A program made the position numbers and the translations under genes. From NCBI GenBank assembly GCA_900635495.1, contig LR134136.1:1798001-1862000 (forward strand): DNA of 64,000 nucleotides, read 5' to 3'. This document shows positions 18,108 through 27,668 of the stretch, in pieces. Every line of letters starts with the position of its first letter. Position 1 is the first letter of the stretch. The DNA comes from Atlantibacter hermannii (lineage in GTDB: Bacteria > Pseudomonadota > Gammaproteobacteria > Enterobacterales > Enterobacteriaceae). Under the pieces are notes generated by a model that was given only the letters and a program-made list of their open reading frames with translations, made no database searches and was not told where the DNA came from.

Positions 18108-18995
18108 GTGCTTGTAATATTAGGTTACCTGGTCGTTCTCGGAACAGTATTCGGCGGTTATATGATGACCGGCGGGCACCTTGGCGCACTCTATCAACCC
18201 GCTGAACTGATCATCATTGGTGGCGCGGGGGTAGGGGCATTCATCGTCGGTAATAACGGTAAAGCGATTAAAGCCACGATGAAGGCGTTGCCACTGCTGT
18301 TTCGTGGATCGAAATACAACAAAAGCGCGTACATGGATTTGATGGCGCTGCTGTATCGCCTGATGGCTAAATCGCGTCAGCAGGGGATGTTTTCCCTTGA
18401 GCGGGATATTGAAAACCCCAAAGAGAGCGAAATTTTTGCCAGCTATCCGCGCATTCTCGCGGACAAAGTCATGCTGGAATTTATCACCGACTATCTGCGT
18501 CTGATTATCAGCGGCAACATGAACACCTTCGAAATTGAAGCGCTGATGGACGAAGAGATCGAGACCCACGAGAACGAGTGCGAGATCCCGGCCAACAGTC
18601 TGGCGATCATGGGCGACTCGCTCCCGGCATTCGGTATCGTGGCGGCGGTAATGGGCGTGGTGCATGCGCTGGCCTCGGCGGATCGCCCGGCGGCAGAACT
18701 GGGCGCGTTGATTGCCCATGCCATGGTGGGGACTTTCCTCGGCATTTTGCTGGCCTATGGCTTTGTCTCGCCGCTGGCGACGGTACTGCGCCAGAAGAGC
18801 GCCGAAACCACCAAAATGATGCAGTGCGTCAAAGTCACGCTGCTGTCCAGCCTGAACGGTTACGCGCCGCCGATCGCCGTAGAATTTGGTCGTAAAACAT
18901 TATATTCCACCGAGCGTCCGTCATTCATCGAACTCGATGAACACGTTCGCGCCGTGAAATCGCCGAACCAACAAACGACCTCGGAAGACGCATGA
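18108..18995 (+). CDS. motA: Flagellar stator protein MotA
   Basis: Inner-membrane proton-channel subunit of the flagellar stator, 295 aa as in E. coli. The start is GTG at 18108 with GGAAGGAAG upstream, giving MLVILGYLVVLGTVFGGYMM. The cytoplasmic charged region that contacts FliG (RLMAKSRQQGMFSLERDIE) and the third/fourth membrane helices (SLPAFGIVAAVMGVVHALAS; AMVGTFLGILLAYGFVSPLA) are intact. Overlaps motB by four bases. Confidence 0.96.
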   Translation: MLVILGYLVVLGTVFGGYMMTGGHLGALYQPAELIIIGGAGVGAFIVGNNGKAIKATMKALPLLFRGSKYNKSAYMDLMALLYRLMAKSRQQGMFSLERDIENPKESEIFASYPRILADKVMLEFITDYLRLIISGNMNTFEIEALMDEEIETHENECEIPANSLAIMGDSLPAFGIVAAVMGVVHALASADRPAAELGALIAHAMVGTFLGILLAYGFVSPLATVLRQKSAETTKMMQCVKVTLLSSLNGYAPPIAVEFGRKTLYSTERPSFIELDEHVRAVKSPNQQTTSEDA

Positions 18996-19921
18996 AGAAT
19001 CAAAATCATCCTGTCGTTATCGTTAAGAAACGCAAACATAAAGGTCACGGCGGCGGCTCTCACGGTTCGTGGAAGATTGCCTATGCCGATTTTATGACCG
19101 CAATGATGGCGTTCTTTCTGGTGATGTGGCTGATTTCCATCGCGAGCCCTAAAGAGTTGGTGCAAATTGCCGACTACTTCCGTACGCCGCTTTCCGCCGC
19201 GATCACGGGCGGGCAGCGGATCGCCGACAGCGAAAGCCCGATCCCGGGCGGCGGCGATGATTACACCCGTACTCAGGGTGAAGTAAAAAAAGAGCCGAAC
19301 ATGGATGAACTCAAGAAACGTATGGAAACCAACCGGCTCAAAAAATTACGTGGCGATCTGGATCAACTGATCGAATCTGACCCGAAACTGCGTGCGCTGC
19401 GTCCGCATTTGCGCATCGACCTGACGCCGGAAGGGTTACGCATTCAGATTATCGACAGCCAGAACCGCCCGATGTTTAAAACCGGGAGTGCCGAAGTGGA
19501 GCCTTACATGCGCGATATCCTGCGGGCCATCGCGCCAGTGCTCAACGACATTCCCAACCGAATCAGCTTGTCGGGCCATACCGATGATATCCCTTACGCC
19601 TCTGGCGAGCGGTTTTACAGCAACTGGGAATTGTCGGCGGATCGTGCGAACTCTTCGCGCCGCGAACTGGTGATAGGCGGTCTGGACGACGGCAAAGTAT
19701 TACGCGTAGTAGGTATGGCGGCAACCATGAAGCTTGCCGATAAAGGACCTGATGAGGCAATCAACCGTCGCATCAGTATTTTGGTTCTCAACAAGCAGAC
19801 CGAGCAATCGATATTGCATGAGAATGCCGACAGCGAAAACGGCTCTCTCAGCGATTTAGCCCAACCGGGGGCTGTGCCCCCGGCGACAAACTCAACACCG
19901 CCACAACCGGGTCAGAGGTGA
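18992..19921 (+). CDS. motB: Flagellar stator protein MotB
   Basis: 309 aa. Single membrane helix after a basic N-terminus, with the proton-carrying Asp33 in AYADFMTAMMAFFLVM. The C-terminal OmpA-like domain binds peptidoglycan and contains ISLSGHTDDIPYASGERF. The tail is rich in Pro and Thr. Overlaps the motA stop by ATGA and lies four bases before cheA. Confidence 0.96.
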   Translation: MKNQNHPVVIVKKRKHKGHGGGSHGSWKIAYADFMTAMMAFFLVMWLISIASPKELVQIADYFRTPLSAAITGGQRIADSESPIPGGGDDYTRTQGEVKKEPNMDELKKRMETNRLKKLRGDLDQLIESDPKLRALRPHLRIDLTPEGLRIQIIDSQNRPMFKTGSAEVEPYMRDILRAIAPVLNDIPNRISLSGHTDDIPYASGERFYSNWELSADRANSSRRELVIGGLDDGKVLRVVGMAATMKLADKGPDEAINRRISILVLNKQTEQSILHENADSENGSLSDLAQPGAVPPATNSTPPQPGQR

Positions 19922-19925
19922 TAGC

Positions 19926-21986
19926 GTGAGTATGGATATCAGCGATTTTTATCAAACGTTTTTTGATGAGGCTGACGAACTGTTAGCTGATATGGAGCAG
20001 CATCTGCTCTCTTTGGCGCCTGAAGCGCCGGATTCAGAGCAGTTGAATGCCATTTTCCGCGCAGCCCACTCGATTAAAGGCGGCGCGGGGACCTTCGGAT
20101 TTAGCGTACTGCAGGAAACCACCCATTTGATGGAAAACCTGCTTGATGAAGCCCGGCGCGGTGAAATGCAACTTAACACCGACATTATCAACCTGTTTTT
20201 GGAAACCAAAGATATTATGCAGGAACAGCTCGATGCTTATAAAAGTTCAGAAGAGCCGGACGCTGCCAGCTTCGAATACATTTGCCAGGCGCTGCGCCAG
20301 CTAGCGCTGGAAGCGAAAGGCGAAGCCAGCGCGGCACCGGCATCTTTGACACTGGTTACACCAGAACCGCAGGCGCAAACGTCAGCCTCCGCGCCTGCGG
20401 CCGGCGACGGTAAACTGCGCATCACCCTGAGCGGCTTAAAAGCCAGCGAAGTGGCGCTGTTGCAGGAAGAGTTAGCCAACCTGGGCGACCTGAGCGATGT
20501 CGTGCAAGGCGAAAGCACCCTCAGCGCGACGCTTGAGACCAGTGCCAGCGCCGATGATATCAGCGCGGTGCTGTGTTTCGTGGTGGAGCCGGAGCAGATT
20601 GCGTTTGGCGGTCCTGCCAGCGCGGCTGCGCCTCAGCCGGTAGAAGCGTCGTCTCCGTTGCCTGAAGCCGCGCCCGCACCGCTGGTGGAAGAGCCGACCG
20701 CTGCAGTTGCCGCTGCGCCTGCGCCAGCGACCGTCGCGCCGCTGGCTGCTGTCCCGGCACGTGCCGAACGCGAACAGAAACCGGCCACCCGCGAGCGTGA
20801 AAACACCAGCATTCGCGTAGCGGTGGAAAAAGTTGACCAGCTAATCAACCTGGTGGGCGAACTGGTGATCACCCAGTCGATGCTGGCCCAGCGCTCTAAC
20901 GAGCTGGATCCGGTCACCCACGGCGACTTGATCACCAGCATGAGCCAACTGGAACGCAACGCGCGGGATCTGCAGGAATCGGTAATGTCGATTCGTATGA
21001 TGCCGATGGAGTACGTATTCAGCCGCTTCCCGCGTCTGGTACGCGACCTGGCCAGCAAGCTCGGTAAACAGATTGAACTGACCTTGCAGGGCAGCTCCAC
21101 CGAGCTGGATAAGAGCCTGATCGAACGCATTATCGATCCGTTAACCCACCTGGTGCGTAACAGCCTGGACCACGGCATTGAGATGCCGGCGGACCGTGAA
21201 GCGGCAGGCAAATCGCCCGTGGGCAACCTGATCCTGTCTGCAGAACATCAGGGCGGTAACATCTGTATCGAAGTCACCGACGACGGTGCAGGCCTCAACC
21301 GCGCGCGCATTCTGGGCGAAGGCGATGTCCCAGGGGCTGCCGGTGAGCGAGAACATGACTGACGACGAAGTCGGCATGTTGATTTTCGCACCGGGCTTCT
21401 CCACCGCTGAAGTGGTCACCGACGTCTCCGGGCGTGGCGTGGGCATGGACGTGGTGAAACGAAATATCCAGGAAATGGGTGGCCACGTTGAAATCCAGTC
21501 CAAACAGGGCGTGGGCACCACTATCCGCATTCTGCTGCCGCTGACGCTGGCCATCCTTGACGTATGTCGGTGAAAGTGAATGAAGAGGTCTTCATTCTGC
21601 CGCTGAACGCGGTAATGGAATCTCTGCAACCGCGTGAAGAAGATTTACATCGCTGGCAGGCGGCGAGCGCGTACTGGAAGTGCGCGGCGAATACCTGCCG
21701 CTGGTTTGAGTTGTGGAAAGTATTTGAAGTTGATGGGGCGAAAACAGAAGCGACGCAGGGCATTGTCGTGATCCTGCAAAGCGCCAACCGCCGTTATGCG
21801 CTGCTGGTCGATCAGTTAATTGGTCAGCATCAGGTGGTGGTGAAAAACCTCGAAAGTAACTATCGCAAGGTGCCGGGGATCTCCGCCGCCACGATTCTGG
21901 GTGATGGGAGCGTGGCGCTGATCGTTGATGTATCCGCGCTGCAAGGTATTAACCGTGAACAACGTATGGCGCAGACTGCCGCCTGA
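19926..21986 (+). CDS. cheA: Chemotaxis histidine kinase CheA (four indels)
   Basis: Sensor kinase that phosphorylates CheY and CheB. GTG start at 19926. Phospho-acceptor His48 lies in FRAAHSIKGGAGTFGF. A CheY/B-binding domain follows, then an Ala/Pro-rich linker longer than in E. coli, the dimerisation region, the ATPase with N-box VRNSLDHGIE and G-boxes DDGAGLN and GRGVGMDVV, and the CheW-like P5 domain. Single-base errors are inferred at 21314-21316 (extra G), 21562 (missing G), 21650 (missing C) and 21705-21707 (extra T). The last two compensate and scramble about 20 residues. Corrected length is about 686 aa. Confidence 0.92.
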
Positions 21987-22004
21987 GCTTAGGAAAATAT
22001 GCAA

Positions 22005-22506
22005 ATGACTGGTATGAGTAATGTAACCAAGCTGGCCGGGGAGCCGTCTGGCCAGGAATTTCTGGTATTCACCCTCGGCGATGAAGAATACGGTATCGAC
22101 ATTCTGAAAGTGCAGGAGATCCGCGGCTACGACCAGGTAACCCGTATCGCCAACACGCCTTCGTTTATCAAAGGCGTGACTAACCTGCGCGGCGTTATTG
22201 TTCCGATTGTCGACTTACGTATTAAATTTAATCAGGAAGATGTTGACTACAACGACAACACCGTGGTGATCGTGCTTAACCTCGGCCAGCGCGTCGTGGG
22301 GATTGTGGTTGACGGCGTGTCTGACGTGCTGTCGCTGGCTACCGATCAGATTCGCCCGGCGCCGGAATTCGCGGTGACGCTGTCTACCGAATACCTGACC
22401 GGCCTCGGCGCGGTTGCGATCGGATGCTGATCCTGGTGAATATCGAAAACTGCTCAACAGCGAAGAAATGGCGCTGTTGGACAACGCTACCGCCCGCGTG
22501 GCGTAA
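22005..22506 (+). CDS. cheW: Chemotaxis adaptor CheW (two missing bases)
   Basis: Adaptor joining receptors to CheA. MTGMSNVTKLAGEPSGQEFL aligns with E. coli CheW; an ATG at 21999, closer to the AGGA site, would add two residues. After TEYLTGLGAV the frame is lost, but restoring one G near 22415 and one A near 22447 gives the expected [20 protein letters not shown] ending in TAA at 22504-22506, about 168 aa. A terminator follows. Confidence 0.9.
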
Positions 22507-22512
22507 TCGTTA

Positions 22513-22546
22513 AAAGCCCGACAGAGAAAACCTGCGGGCTTTTTTA
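22513..22546. terminator. Terminator of motAB-cheAW, shared with the converging nucleotidase gene
   Basis: Stem AAAGCCCG/CGGGCTTT with a 14-base interior and a T-run on the plus strand and an A-run on the other side. Confidence 0.85.
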
Positions 22547-24096
22547 TTACTGGCTTTCTGCCACACGTTTTTCATTCACCACGGCCGGGTCGATTTTATT
22601 ACCCGCCTTCAGATAATCGATCAGTACGTCTGAAAGGTTATAACCGCCGCGCACCTGTTTATTTTTCCCCTCCGTAAAGGCCATAAAACCGTCGCCGCCC
22701 GGCGCAAGGAAACTGTTGGTCGCCACACGATAGACCTGTTTATCCTCGATCGGTTTGCCGTTAAGGGTTAACTGCGTCACCCGTGAGCCCGGCGCTTTCC
22801 GGGTGTCATAGCGCATCTCCAGTCCTTTTGACACCTGCAACACGCCGTTAGTCAGTGAAGCGCTGTGTTCCATCAGGCCGCGCACCTGCTTGCCGGTGAG
22901 ATCCATCACCGTCAGCTCATTAGGAAACGGAAAGGTGCTAATCACATCACCCAGCGTGATTGTCCGGCATCCATGTCGGCGCGTAGCCCGCCGGAGTTGG
23001 TCAGGGCAAACTGCGCATCCGGCGCAGCGGCCATCATCGCGTCGGTAAACAGATTCCCCAGCGATGACGACTCGCCATAGGCCCAGGTGAGGGCGATGGG
23101 CGTTTCACCGATCGTCTGGCTTACCGTCTGCCTGAGCTGTTTATTCCAGTTGTCGATGGTGTGTTGCGTTACCGGATCGGGCTTCCACTCGTCGGCGAAC
23201 AGGGTTTTTAACTCAAAGCTTTTGACGCTGTGCGTGCCCGCTTTCGGGTTGACGTCAAGCACCAGCTTACCGATATCGATACCGCCGCTGTCGGTGGAGA
23301 GTATCAGCGTATTGCCGACTTTAATGGGCTCCGGCGTGCCGACATGGGCATGGCCGGTGATCAATAAATCCAGCCCTTTTACCTGGCTGGCCGTTTGTAT
23401 GTCTTTATCCAGTGCCCGTTTAACGTCGGTGCTGCCTTTGCTCGATTGACGCGCCGGAATACCTTCATGGATTAACGCGACGGTGATATCCACTTTGCCG
23501 CGCAGTTCATCAAGATAGTGCTGCAACCATTTCACTTCATCACGCGCTTCGATACCCTGGCGCATGGATGCTGACACGGTATCGTCAAAAGCAAACACAC
23601 CGTGCAGGCCGATCACGCCGATTTTTACCCCGTCTTTTTCCAGAATGGTATAGGGCTTGTTCCAGAAAGGCAGCGAACTGTTCTGGTAGAACACATTCCC
23701 CAGCAGGACAGGAAACTTCGCCTGGCTGAGCTGCACCAGCGCATTATCCCAGCCGTGGTCAAACTCGTGGTTGCCCACCGAGGCCGCATCCACAGACATG
23801 GTGTTCATGATGTCGATAATGGCTTTGCCTTTCGTCAGGCTGCTGATATACGGCCCGGTAAAATAGTCGCCGGCATCAAAATAGAAGGTGGCGGGATTGC
23901 GGGCTTTTTCCTGTTTCACCAGTGTCGCAATGTTGGCAAACCCACCGACCGGACGTTTACCGTCGGCAATCCAGGGGACGCTGTAAGGCTCGACGTGGGC
24001 GTGAAGATCGTTGGTGTAAATCACCGTAACCTCCTGGGCCAGGGCGTGCGAGCACCAGCCTGCGAGCAGAACCAAAAACAACTGTTTTACGTTCAT
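22547..24096 (-). CDS. Secreted metallophosphatase / 5'-nucleotidase of the UshA superfamily (one frameshift)
   Basis: A signal peptide (MNVKQLFLVLLAGWCSHALA) precedes a calcineurin-like metallophosphatase domain with metal ligands in YTNDLHAH, DAGDYFTG, VGNHEFDHG, LIHEG and TGHAHVGTPEP. A 5'-nucleotidase C-terminal substrate domain follows, with NSGGLRAD and FLAPGGDGFMAF. It probably dephosphorylates nucleotides in the periplasm. About 516 aa once one missing base near 22960 is restored; as printed the second part starts at 22945. Of three adjacent ATG codons at 24102, 24099 and 24096, the last is best spaced from AAGGA. UshA itself is longer and I do not claim orthology. It points against the chemotaxis genes and ends in their terminator. 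Confidence 0.85.
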
Positions 24097-24232
24097 CATC
24101 ATTCCTTAATTGAAAAAGAGGCGCGGCTATCATTCCCGGCTGAAAGCCGTGCTTTTGTGAAAAACCTCACAGTGACGGGGGCAGAATCTCGCCATTCTCT
24201 GCCGACTAACAACATGTGTGGGTACTCAGGGA

Positions 24233-25495
24233 ATGAATAACCGGTATCAGGTGCGCCTGAACGTCTGTAAAAGCTGGAATTGCCCCAACCTGGGCGTCGC
24301 GGATGCGCCGGACTATGTCTGGCCGGTTTACCGGCTGGGTTATCCGGCGCTCGGTTGCGGTAAGTGCGGCAGTCTGCCGCCGCTGTTTAACGAGGCCGAA
24401 TGCAACGCCTGGTTCCAGCAACTGTTTGCCGCAGAGCTTGGGCGCACCGGGCAGGGATGCCCGCGAGGCTGCCGTGGCAACGTGATTCGCTATGGCGCAA
24501 ACCGTTCCGGCAACGCGCGCAGGCAGTGTTCCGTCTGCAAAAAAGTGTTTACCCCCTGGCAGGCGACTCCCGTGGCGACCGCGCGCATCTCCGCCTTGCT
24601 GGCCGCGCTGGACGCCGGAACACACACCGGGCAAACCCCGTCTTACCGGGTGTTGCAACAGGCCGCCACGCTCTGCCAGCCGGATGTCGCCGATCCGGTA
24701 GCCCGTATTGCCACGCAGTGCCTGATGCTGCCATTCCAGGGGGAACGGCGCGACCAGCGGCTTTACGCGATCGTTAGCGCTGATGCGGACTCCGGCAACA
24801 TCCTGCAGGTGTCGACCAATTACAGCCCCTGGCCGACGGGGGAGTCGCTGTGCTATCGCGACGGAACGCCGCCCGTCGCGGGCGATCCTGCCGCACCGCT
24901 TGTTGAACGGGTGCGTGCGCAGGAAGCGTTGTTCCTGGCGCGCCGCCAGTTCGATGATATTCGTTACGGCGATGCCCGGTTAAAACGCAATGACAGCGGC
25001 GTAATGGTGCGTCCGGTGATCGCGTTGCATGGCCATTTCCAGCGGCTGCACAGGCGCTTTCATAACGTGACCGATCACTATCTGGTGCACGAGTGCGTGT
25101 TGCGCGGCGCGGCGATCACCGCCTGGGCCGCCGACGTACAGGCGGGCAGGACGCGGTTATGGTTTGTGGTACAGGAGGGGGAGGCCGCTGCTGGCGGGCC
25201 GTTCATACTACGTGGAAGCTGGCGGCTGGGCTGGTGGAACAACCAGTGGCAGCTCTGGGAAAATGCCACGGCGCGTAAAATGATCGCCCCTCTCACCGGC
25301 AATGCGTCTGGCTGCGATCCGCAGCAAATTACCCTAAAGGCCTGTAACGCGTTTACTGACTGGCTGGCAAATCACCCCTGGTCGAACGTAGCCGCACGCT
25401 ACAGCGCCAGGGTTATCAGCCAGCAGTTGATCTGTCTGGCGGGGCGGTACAATCAGATGATGCAGAAGGTATCCCGGTCTGAAGCTGTCGGGTGA
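24233..25495 (+). CDS. Unrecognised cysteine-rich protein with two zinc-ribbon-like clusters
   Basis: About 420 aa from ATG 24233 (an in-frame GTG at 24218 is possible; neither has an ideal ribosome site). The N-terminal 115 residues contain paired cysteines: C-x4-C then CGKC, and CPRGC then CSVC followed by KKVFTP. The second set resembles the zinc-ribbon of transposase-like proteins. The middle and C-terminus (HGHFQRLHRRFHNVTDHYLV, GSWRLGWWNNQWQLWENATA) show no family I know. No membrane segments or signal peptide. The codon use and GC content look like the neighbours. It is divergent from the nucleotidase gene (136 bases apart) and precedes tar. Possibly a nucleic-acid-binding or domesticated transposon-related protein; this is a guess. 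Confidence 0.7.
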   Translation: MNNRYQVRLNVCKSWNCPNLGVADAPDYVWPVYRLGYPALGCGKCGSLPPLFNEAECNAWFQQLFAAELGRTGQGCPRGCRGNVIRYGANRSGNARRQCSVCKKVFTPWQATPVATARISALLAALDAGTHTGQTPSYRVLQQAATLCQPDVADPVARIATQCLMLPFQGERRDQRLYAIVSADADSGNILQVSTNYSPWPTGESLCYRDGTPPVAGDPAAPLVERVRAQEALFLARRQFDDIRYGDARLKRNDSGVMVRPVIALHGHFQRLHRRFHNVTDHYLVHECVLRGAAITAWAADVQAGRTRLWFVVQEGEAAAGGPFILRGSWRLGWWNNQWQLWENATARKMIAPLTGNASGCDPQQITLKACNAFTDWLANHPWSNVAARYSARVISQQLICLAGRYNQMMQKVSRSEAVG

Positions 25496-25854
25496 GTTGC
25501 GTTTTCACAGACGGTAAGCGTTAACGTTCACAACAAGCAAGCGCCGCTCACCGGTTGAGTGAGGTCCTTTAAAGAAAATAACACCCTCCGAGGGGGCGTT
25601 TCAGACCCTGTACGCCAGGTCCACACCGCATTTTTCAGGCTTAGTGCGTACAGCCTGCTACGCCGTTTTAGCGATGCCACTCGTAAATTTACCACCCCAT
25701 CGCTGCCCCTTTTGCACATGGCAGCATCCCCCTTATGGCAGGCCACGCTTTTTTATGCTACGCGGGGGCGTGCCAAATTGCGCCAGCGCAATAAAGTTCC
25801 GCCACCATGTGCCGATAACAGCGACAGTAGACCTCCTAATAAGGCGTTATCTGT
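25496..25854. other. Leader region of the tar operon
   Basis: About 360 bases without a credible gene. It holds an imperfect GC-rich hairpin near 25584-25603, a possible terminator for the upstream gene, and the sigma-28 promoter close to tar. Confidence 0.6.
25792..25818 (+). promoter_or_regulatory. Sigma-28 (FliA) promoter of tar-tap-cheRBYZ
   Basis: TAAAGTTC at 25792-25799, an 11-base spacer and a perfect GCCGATAA at 25811-25818. It lies 36 bases before the tar start, so the chemoreceptor operon is class 3. Confidence 0.93.
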
Positions 25855-27531
25855 ATGCTGAACCGTATTCGTGTCGTTACACTATTAATGGTTGTTTTGG
25901 TTGCGTTTGCCCTGTTGCAGTTAATTTCCGGCGGGCTGTTTTACTCGTCGGTAAAAGAGAACCAGGAGACGATTGGCGTCTCTCATGAATTGCGCGTCCA
26001 ACAAGGTGAGCTTACTGCCACCTGGGAAATGATGCTGCAAACCCGTATTAACCTGAGCCGCTCTTCGGCGCGTATGTTGATGACGCCGACCATCCAGCAG
26101 AGCAGCGCGAAAACTGATTTACTCAACAGCGCTAAAGCATCGCTGAACAGCGCCCAGGAACACTTTGCCGCATTCCAGAAAACCCATATCGACCTGCCGG
26201 CGATGAACAGCGCCATCAGCGATGTGGAAAAAGCCTACAACGATTATAACGGCGCTCTCGCCGAACTGGTGCAGTTTCTGGAAAGCGGAAACATGGACGC
26301 CTATTTCGCGCAAGCCACCCAGGGAAAACAAAACGCGCTCGATAAAGCGATTAAAAACTACGAAGCGCTGAATATGGAGCTGTATCAGGCCGCCTATGAA
26401 GACAGTCAGGCGAATTACCACCTGGCGCTCTGGGAACTGGCTGCACTCGGGATCGCGTTGCTGCTGCTCAGTGTGCTGGTGTGGGTTGGTATTCGTGCCG
26501 CCTTGCTTAACCCGCTGAGCCAGATTATCAGCCACATCCGCAAAATCGCCAGCGGCGATCTGACCCCGCGGTTGGCCGTGGCGGGACGCAATGAAATCAC
26601 CGAGCTGGCTTCCAGCGTGCAACACATGCAGCAGGAGCTGATCGACACCGTCACCAGCGTACGCGAAGGTTCGGACGCCATTTATACCGGCACCAGCGAA
26701 ATCGCCGCCGGTAACAATGACCTGTCGTCCCGCACCGAGCAGCAGGCGGCTTCGCTGGAAGAAACCGCCGCCAGCATGGAGCAGTTAACTGCCACCGTGA
26801 AGCAGAACGCCGAAAACGCCCGTCAGGCATCACTGCTGGCGCAGAGCGCGTCGGAAACCGCCGGGCGCGGCGGCAAAGTGGTGGACGGCGTGGTCACCAC
26901 CATGCATGACATCGCTGCCAGTTCTAAAAAGATTGCCGATATCACCAGCGTGATTGACGGTATCGCATTCCAGACCAATATCCTGGCGCTGAACGCCGCC
27001 GTAGAAGCGGCTCGTGCCGGGGAGCAGGGGCGCGGTTTTGCGGTAGTTGCCGGAGAAGTCCGTAACCTGGCCAGCCGTAGCGCCCAGGCGGCGAAAGAGA
27101 TCAAAGCCCTGATTGAAGATTCGGTGGCGCGCGTGAATACCGGCTCAACGCAGGTAGAAAGCGCGGGCGACACCATGCAGGACATCGTCAACGCGGTCAC
27201 CCGGGTCACCGATATTATGGGTGAAATCGCGTCGGCCTCCGACGAGCAAAGCCGCGGTATCGACCAGGTGGCGCTGGCGGTGTCGGAAATGGACCGCGTT
27301 ACCCAACAGAACGCCTCGCTTGTACAGGAGTCCGCCGCCGCTGCCGTGGCGCTGGAGGAGCAGGCCAGTCTGTTAACGCGTGCCGTTTCCGCTTTTCGTT
27401 TAAACACACAACCAACAACACACCAGGACCCGAATCCTGTACGCGACGAGAATCCGAAGGGCGGCGCACCCGCATTTGCTGCCCGGAAAGCGCTCGCAGG
27501 CGGACAGGAGGAGAACTGGGAAACATTTTAA
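25855..27531 (+). CDS. tar: Methyl-accepting chemotaxis protein Tar (aspartate-type receptor)
   Basis: Transmembrane chemoreceptor of 558 aa. The first membrane helix is in MLNRIRVVTLLMVVLVAFAL. The periplasmic domain keeps the Tar ligand arginines in LQTRINLSRSSAR (Arg64, 69 and 73 of E. coli Tar). A second helix and HAMP domain follow, then a methylated coiled coil with the hairpin tip GIAFQTNILALNAAVEAARA. The C-terminus ends in NWETF, the CheR/CheB docking pentapeptide. Aspartate specificity is inferred from the conserved arginines; other ligand ranges are possible. Confidence 0.93.
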   Translation: MLNRIRVVTLLMVVLVAFALLQLISGGLFYSSVKENQETIGVSHELRVQQGELTATWEMMLQTRINLSRSSARMLMTPTIQQSSAKTDLLNSAKASLNSAQEHFAAFQKTHIDLPAMNSAISDVEKAYNDYNGALAELVQFLESGNMDAYFAQATQGKQNALDKAIKNYEALNMELYQAAYEDSQANYHLALWELAALGIALLLLSVLVWVGIRAALLNPLSQIISHIRKIASGDLTPRLAVAGRNEITELASSVQHMQQELIDTVTSVREGSDAIYTGTSEIAAGNNDLSSRTEQQAASLEETAASMEQLTATVKQNAENARQASLLAQSASETAGRGGKVVDGVVTTMHDIAASSKKIADITSVIDGIAFQTNILALNAAVEAARAGEQGRGFAVVAGEVRNLASRSAQAAKEIKALIEDSVARVNTGSTQVESAGDTMQDIVNAVTRVTDIMGEIASASDEQSRGIDQVALAVSEMDRVTQQNASLVQESAAAAVALEEQASLLTRAVSAFRLNTQPTTHQDPNPVRDENPKGGAPAFAARKALAGGQEENWETF

Positions 27532-27668
27532 AACACCACCCGGAGTCATTTAAGCGGTTGTAGGGGCAACAGGGAGAAGGGACCAGGTACGGGGGAGACA
27601 AACCCAGCAATACGGCAACTTGAAGTATGACGGGATTTAATCGGCAATGTTGCCATGTGGGAGAGTAA

